A stretch of DNA of 64,000 nucleotides, taken from Macrotrachela quadricornifera. Taxonomy: Eukaryota; Rotifera; Eurotatoria; Philodinida; Philodinidae. Positions within the stretch are counted from its first letter, which is position 1. Each line of letters begins with the position of its first letter. Below the pieces are notes generated by a model that was given only the letters and a program-made list of their open reading frames with translations, was not told the origin of the DNA and made no database searches. The position numbers and the translations under genes were made by a program. The DNA lies in NCBI GenBank assembly GCA_022393335.1, contig JAJEKB010021795.1, positions 771,671 to 835,670 of the forward strand, read 5' to 3'. This document shows positions 60,423 to 64,000 of this stretch, piece by piece.

Positions 60423-61036
60423 GGGGTGAGCCAGATGTTCTTACTCGATTTGTATAATAAATTTTTCCATGTTAAAACATGCACTTGAAAATTTATCTTT
60501 GTCGCAGAAAGATGCAGTAAAGCACACTCTACAAAACGGTGTAGGATTGATTCCCACTAACAGATACAATAAGAAAGTTATATGCTTAGAAATATGCATG
60601 AGAAAAACTAAAAATTAACCGGAAATATTTCAGAACATACAACCGAAACACTAAACTAACCTCAGATTATGCATTTAGCTCATAGTTCATTCGTTCTAAA
60701 GTCTTTATAAAATTAATTTTAGAAATCAGATCATGTCTAAAATTAATAATATAATAAGTTTCAAGTAAATACTCCATGAACTAAATGTTTAAGCCGAGTT
60801 TAGTTCAATATTTCGGTTGTATGTTCTGAGATATTTCTGGTAAATTTTTAGTTTTTCTCATTTATATTTCTAAGCTTATAACTTTCTTATTATATATGTT
60901 AGAGAGGATCGGTCATACACCGTTTTGTAGAGCGTGTTTTACTGCATCTTCCTATGGCAAAGACAAATTTTCAAGTGCATGTTTTAACATAGAAAACTTA
61001 ATTGTACAAATCGAGTCAGAACATTTGGCCCACTCC
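60423..61036. mobile_element. Fold-back element with TTAA duplication
   Basis: TTAA at 60419-60422 and 61037-61040 flank arms of about 290 bp starting GG.GTGAGCCAGATGTTC / GGAGTGGGCCAAATGTTC. Internal blocks AAGTGCATGTTTTAACAT, GATGCAGTAAA, TTTCTAAGC.TATAACTTTC and AACATACAACCGAAA are mirrored. TTAA suggests it is moved by a piggyBac-type transposase. A half copy is at 14676-14815. Confidence 0.85.
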
Positions 61037-61043
61037 TTAAGTC

Positions 61044-61745
61044 TTACGAGGGAACATATTTGAGTGTGCCCCACGCAAAGACAGATTTAAATCACTCTAT
61101 TCTATAGTGTCAACCATGAATATCTCGGACATGGACATTTTAGCCGCCCTCATTTATGTCTGAGAGAAGAAAAAGATATAAATTTTTCAGTTGTGGATCT
61201 TATTTTACTAAATTAAGTCGTACGAATGAGACTTGAGTTAAAACTAACAAAGTATTTGAAATCAACATTCAAAACTTAGGCGATTTGTATGTATTCGAAA
61301 TTGTTTTATCAACATTTTTTCCTCAAAAATTCGTCGCCTCTGTCCTCTCACAAATCAACCAATGTGAATAAAATACTAAAGGGCATATAATTACACAATA
61401 GTAACAAGGCGTTAATGAAGCTGATTTTTGGTTGATTCGTAAGTGGACATGTACGATGAATTCTTTGAGGAAAAAAATATTGATAAAACAATTTCGAATA
61501 CATAAATCGCCTAAATTCTAAATGCTGATTCCAAATACTTGGTTAATTTTAACTCAAGCCTTATTCGTACGACTTAAATTAGCAGAATAAGATCCACAAC
61601 TGAAAAATTTATATCTTTTTCTTCTCTCAAACATAAACGAGAACAGCTAAAATATCCACATCCGAGATATTCATGGGTGATATAGTACGATAGAGTGACT
61701 TAAATCTCTCGTTGCGTAAAGTGTGCTTAAATATGTTCCATCGTT
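61044..61745. mobile_element. Fold-back element adjacent to the previous one
   Basis: Arms of about 300 bp share ACGA.GGAACATATTT, GATTTAA.TCACTCTAT, GATATTCATG, AAGATATAAATTTTTCAG, GTCGTACGAATGAG-like text and AACAATTTCGAATACATA. It begins four bases after the TTAA of the neighbouring element. No target duplication identified. Confidence 0.8.
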
Positions 61746-63096
61746 AGTAATGAACAATAACTTTAGTATAGGTTATGATGATAGTTAAAAAGACAATACA
61801 CTTTTGATCGTGGTACATATATATTCATCTTAATATTAAATATAACAAAATATCTATAGTTGTAATGATGATCGAAAATCAAATAAAAAATACTCTATTA
61901 TACATATATTTAAGAGAAAGAAATTAAATTAATAAATCAAGTCTTGATTTATATTACAAAAATCAGTAAACTTATCGAATACATTAAACTACCAAGATGA
62001 AATAGAATATTACGTAATATTCATTTATTATTAGAGCCGATTATCATATTATAGTGTCTTGAGTTCATAATTAGATACTATGGAATGGTTTACAATCAAT
62101 AGATCTTAACTATTTCAGAATTGTTTTCGTTCAAGATGAAGACATTTCAGATAATTCTAACAGGAAAATATCGGAAATCAATAAAATTTGAACAGAGTAT
62201 TCCAGGTCTGATAGTATTCGACTTTTCCGCTTAAATTTTTGTTCTTTCCGGCAGCAAATAGCTGGAAATCACCGGAACATGCAAAGACATTTCAATCTGG
62301 AATATCATATCCAAATTCTATTGATTTCCAATCTTTACTTCCGGTATACGACATTTTACAATGTGCTTCTATAACATATATCTTAATTTACTTGTTCCCT
62401 TATATCATTTTGACCTTAATTGACTCCTTATATTCTTTTTCCTTTGTTCTTTTCATTCATATATTTAAACATGAATTTTATAAATAAATTATACAAATAC
62501 AAAAGTTTCTCTCTCTTCACGAAGACAAATGCTTTTACGATAAAATTGAATTCATCATTTTTACTATTTTTAACAAAGATAATATTGCAATAATATTTTC
62601 CATTTGGTCAAATTATTATTTATATGCTGTTATGATTGAATATAATAATTCTTTCCTTTAACTATATACAAGACATGATTGCTTGGAGTAAAGGAAGTAA
62701 CATAATGAAAAAATCTATGTGTTCTATAGAGAGTTTCTTTTTAATAAAAAAAGAAAAAGAATGTCAATATGTCTTTCTTCCGTAGTTATTCATAAAACAT
62801 ATTTCTATATACTTTTCTTTGTCAAACGAACAGTCATTGTAGAAAATAAGCTCTTATCGTTCTTTAGAATATGAAATGAGATAATATAAAAGAAAACAGT
62901 TTTATTGATTAGTTGAATATCTTATTAAATTTTCAAAGATTTATTATAAAAAAAAGATTCCATAGGTAATCTTCTTTTTTTATTTATTTAAAATTCATCA
63001 TAAGAAAAAAATCTGATAATATGTTTATTTGTTTCTTTTCTTTTTTCAGGAACAAAAACAATTTTTTTTTTATTTTCTTAATTTTCTCAACACAAT
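61746..63096. other. Intergenic AT-rich stretch
   Basis: No supported gene. The 82-codon frame at 62239-62487 has no domain. A TTTCTTTTTTCAG acceptor-like site at about 63037-63049 may end a 5'-UTR intron of the next gene. Confidence 0.5.
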
Positions 63097-64000
63097 ATGA
63101 ATCAAATCGTTTTCATTTCACAAAAAATAATGATTATTGCTGGTATTATTATGTATATATTTGGTTCACTAGGAAATATTTTAAATATTTGTGTATTTTT
63201 TATATGGTCACGAACAAAAAAAACATCAAGAAAAAGTTCTATTCATGTTCGAAAAAGTAATAGTTCATTATATTTATTTATTTCATCTTTATCAAATTTA
63301 ATAATTATCCTTTATCCATTATTAACACGTATTATTTTTGATGGTTTTCAATATTCTGTAACTAAACAAACAGTTTTTATTTTATGTAAATTTCGTTATT
63401 TTATTTTACATACATTTGATTTAATATCATTAACATGTATATGTATGGCTACATTTGATAGATATTTAATATCATCAAGAAAAGTTCGTTTAAGACAATT
63501 AAGTACAACAAGAAAACGAACAAAACAAACAATAATTATTATTATTTGTTTATTTAGTTTACATAGTATTCCAATAGCTTTATTTTTTGATGTTTCAAAT
63601 ACAGGTCAATGTATAATATCATCAACAACATATTTATATTATTATTTATGGACATCACAAATATTACTTCATAGTATTATACCAATTATATTTCTTACAA
63701 TATTTGGTACATTAACATTTCAACAATTAAAAAAGATTAAACAGCAACAACGTAATAAATCATTGAATAGTGAAAAACAACTTTCACGAATGCTTTTATT
63801 AATATCTTTAGCTATTGTTTTATCATCAATACCATATTGTATTGAACATATTTATTATGTAATGATATCAAATAATCGTTCATCATTGATTTATTTTTAT
63901 CATGTTATTTCTTCGATTTTATTTTATACAAATCCTGTAACGAGCTTTTATATATTTTATATTTCAACACCAAATTTTCGTGTTCAAGTTAAAAAATTAA
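63097..64000 (+). CDS. Rhodopsin-like receptor, cut by window edge
   Basis: From ATG 63097 the frame is open to the last base (301 codons). It shows seven hydrophobic segments: TM1 GIIMYIFGSLGNILNICVFF, TM2 LFISSLSNLIIILYPLL, TM3 ending CMATFDRYLISSRK with a proper DRY, TM4 IIIIICLFSLHSIPIALFF, a Cys in GQCIIS that can pair with LCKF, TM5 LLHSIIPIIFLTIFGTL, TM6 LLLISLAIVLSSIPYCI and TM7 SILFYTNPVTSFYIFYI. This resembles rotifer orphan receptors near the peptide-receptor class and is a more distant relative of the one at 29335-30324. There is no intron in the visible part, unlike that gene, which has one in TM7. The ligand is unknown. The C-terminus is outside the window. Confidence 0.8.
   Translation, partial: MNQIVFISQKIMIIAGIIMYIFGSLGNILNICVFFIWSRTKKTSRKSSIHVRKSNSSLYLFISSLSNLIIILYPLLTRIIFDGFQYSVTKQTVFILCKFRYFILHTFDLISLTCICMATFDRYLISSRKVRLRQLSTTRKRTKQTIIIIICLFSLHSIPIALFFDVSNTGQCIISSTTYLYYYLWTSQILLHSIIPIIFLTIFGTLTFQQLKKIKQQQRNKSLNSEKQLSRMLLLISLAIVLSSIPYCIEHIYYVMISNNRSSLIYFYHVISSILFYTNPVTSFYIFYISTPNFRVQVKKL

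Overview
The window is AT-rich eukaryotic DNA, most likely from a bdelloid rotifer such as Rotaria or Adineta. This is an inference from four things: very short introns (about 50-80 bp) with GTAAGT/TTTAG splice sites, several divergent rhodopsin-like receptors, an ADP-ribosyltransferase fused to MORN repeats, and genes of bacterial or fungal type among many decayed cut-and-paste transposons. No rRNA, tRNA or CRISPR array was seen. There are two assembly gaps, 22107-22116 and 49011-49410.

Layout. 1-17,500: mostly fold-back (MITE-like) elements and tandem repeats, a membrane-anchored methyltransferase gene (7591-8496), an internally deleted mariner (11902-13126), and an orphan 5' piece of a receptor gene. 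17,500-24,000: a fungal/bacterial-type acetate transporter (17690-18436), a 720-bp palindrome, a hAT-type transposase relic split by another repeat, a GC-rich minisatellite, and a secreted DUF4430-like protein with one intron (minus strand, 23073-23851). 24,000-33,000: two receptor genes (26001-26912 and 29335-30324), then a 2.4-kb element with terminal inverted repeats that carries its own seven-exon gene (30468-32884). 33,000-46,000: an ART-MORN gene with two breaks (minus, 33974-35380), a three-exon coiled-coil gene (minus, 37706-38530), and a seven-exon neuromedin-U/pyrokinin-type peptide receptor (43545-45676). 46,600-61,750: a nested block of mobile DNA. It contains an element with a tandem array of exon-intron-like units, a Tc1-like element inserted in a mariner end, a piggyBac relic split by a MITE, a 162-bp satellite, a 2.85-kb TA-flanked element, a second piggyBac with TTAA duplications, and two large fold-back elements. 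A further receptor gene runs off the right edge (63097 onward).

The genes do not form an operon or one pathway. They are separate units: peptide or chemosensory receptors, which are native metazoan-type, and metabolic or secreted proteins of probable horizontal origin. Such a mixture with mobile DNA is known from bdelloid accessory regions. The best candidates for undescribed biology are the gene-carrying TIR element at 30468-32884 and the splice-site tandem array at 46920-47425.
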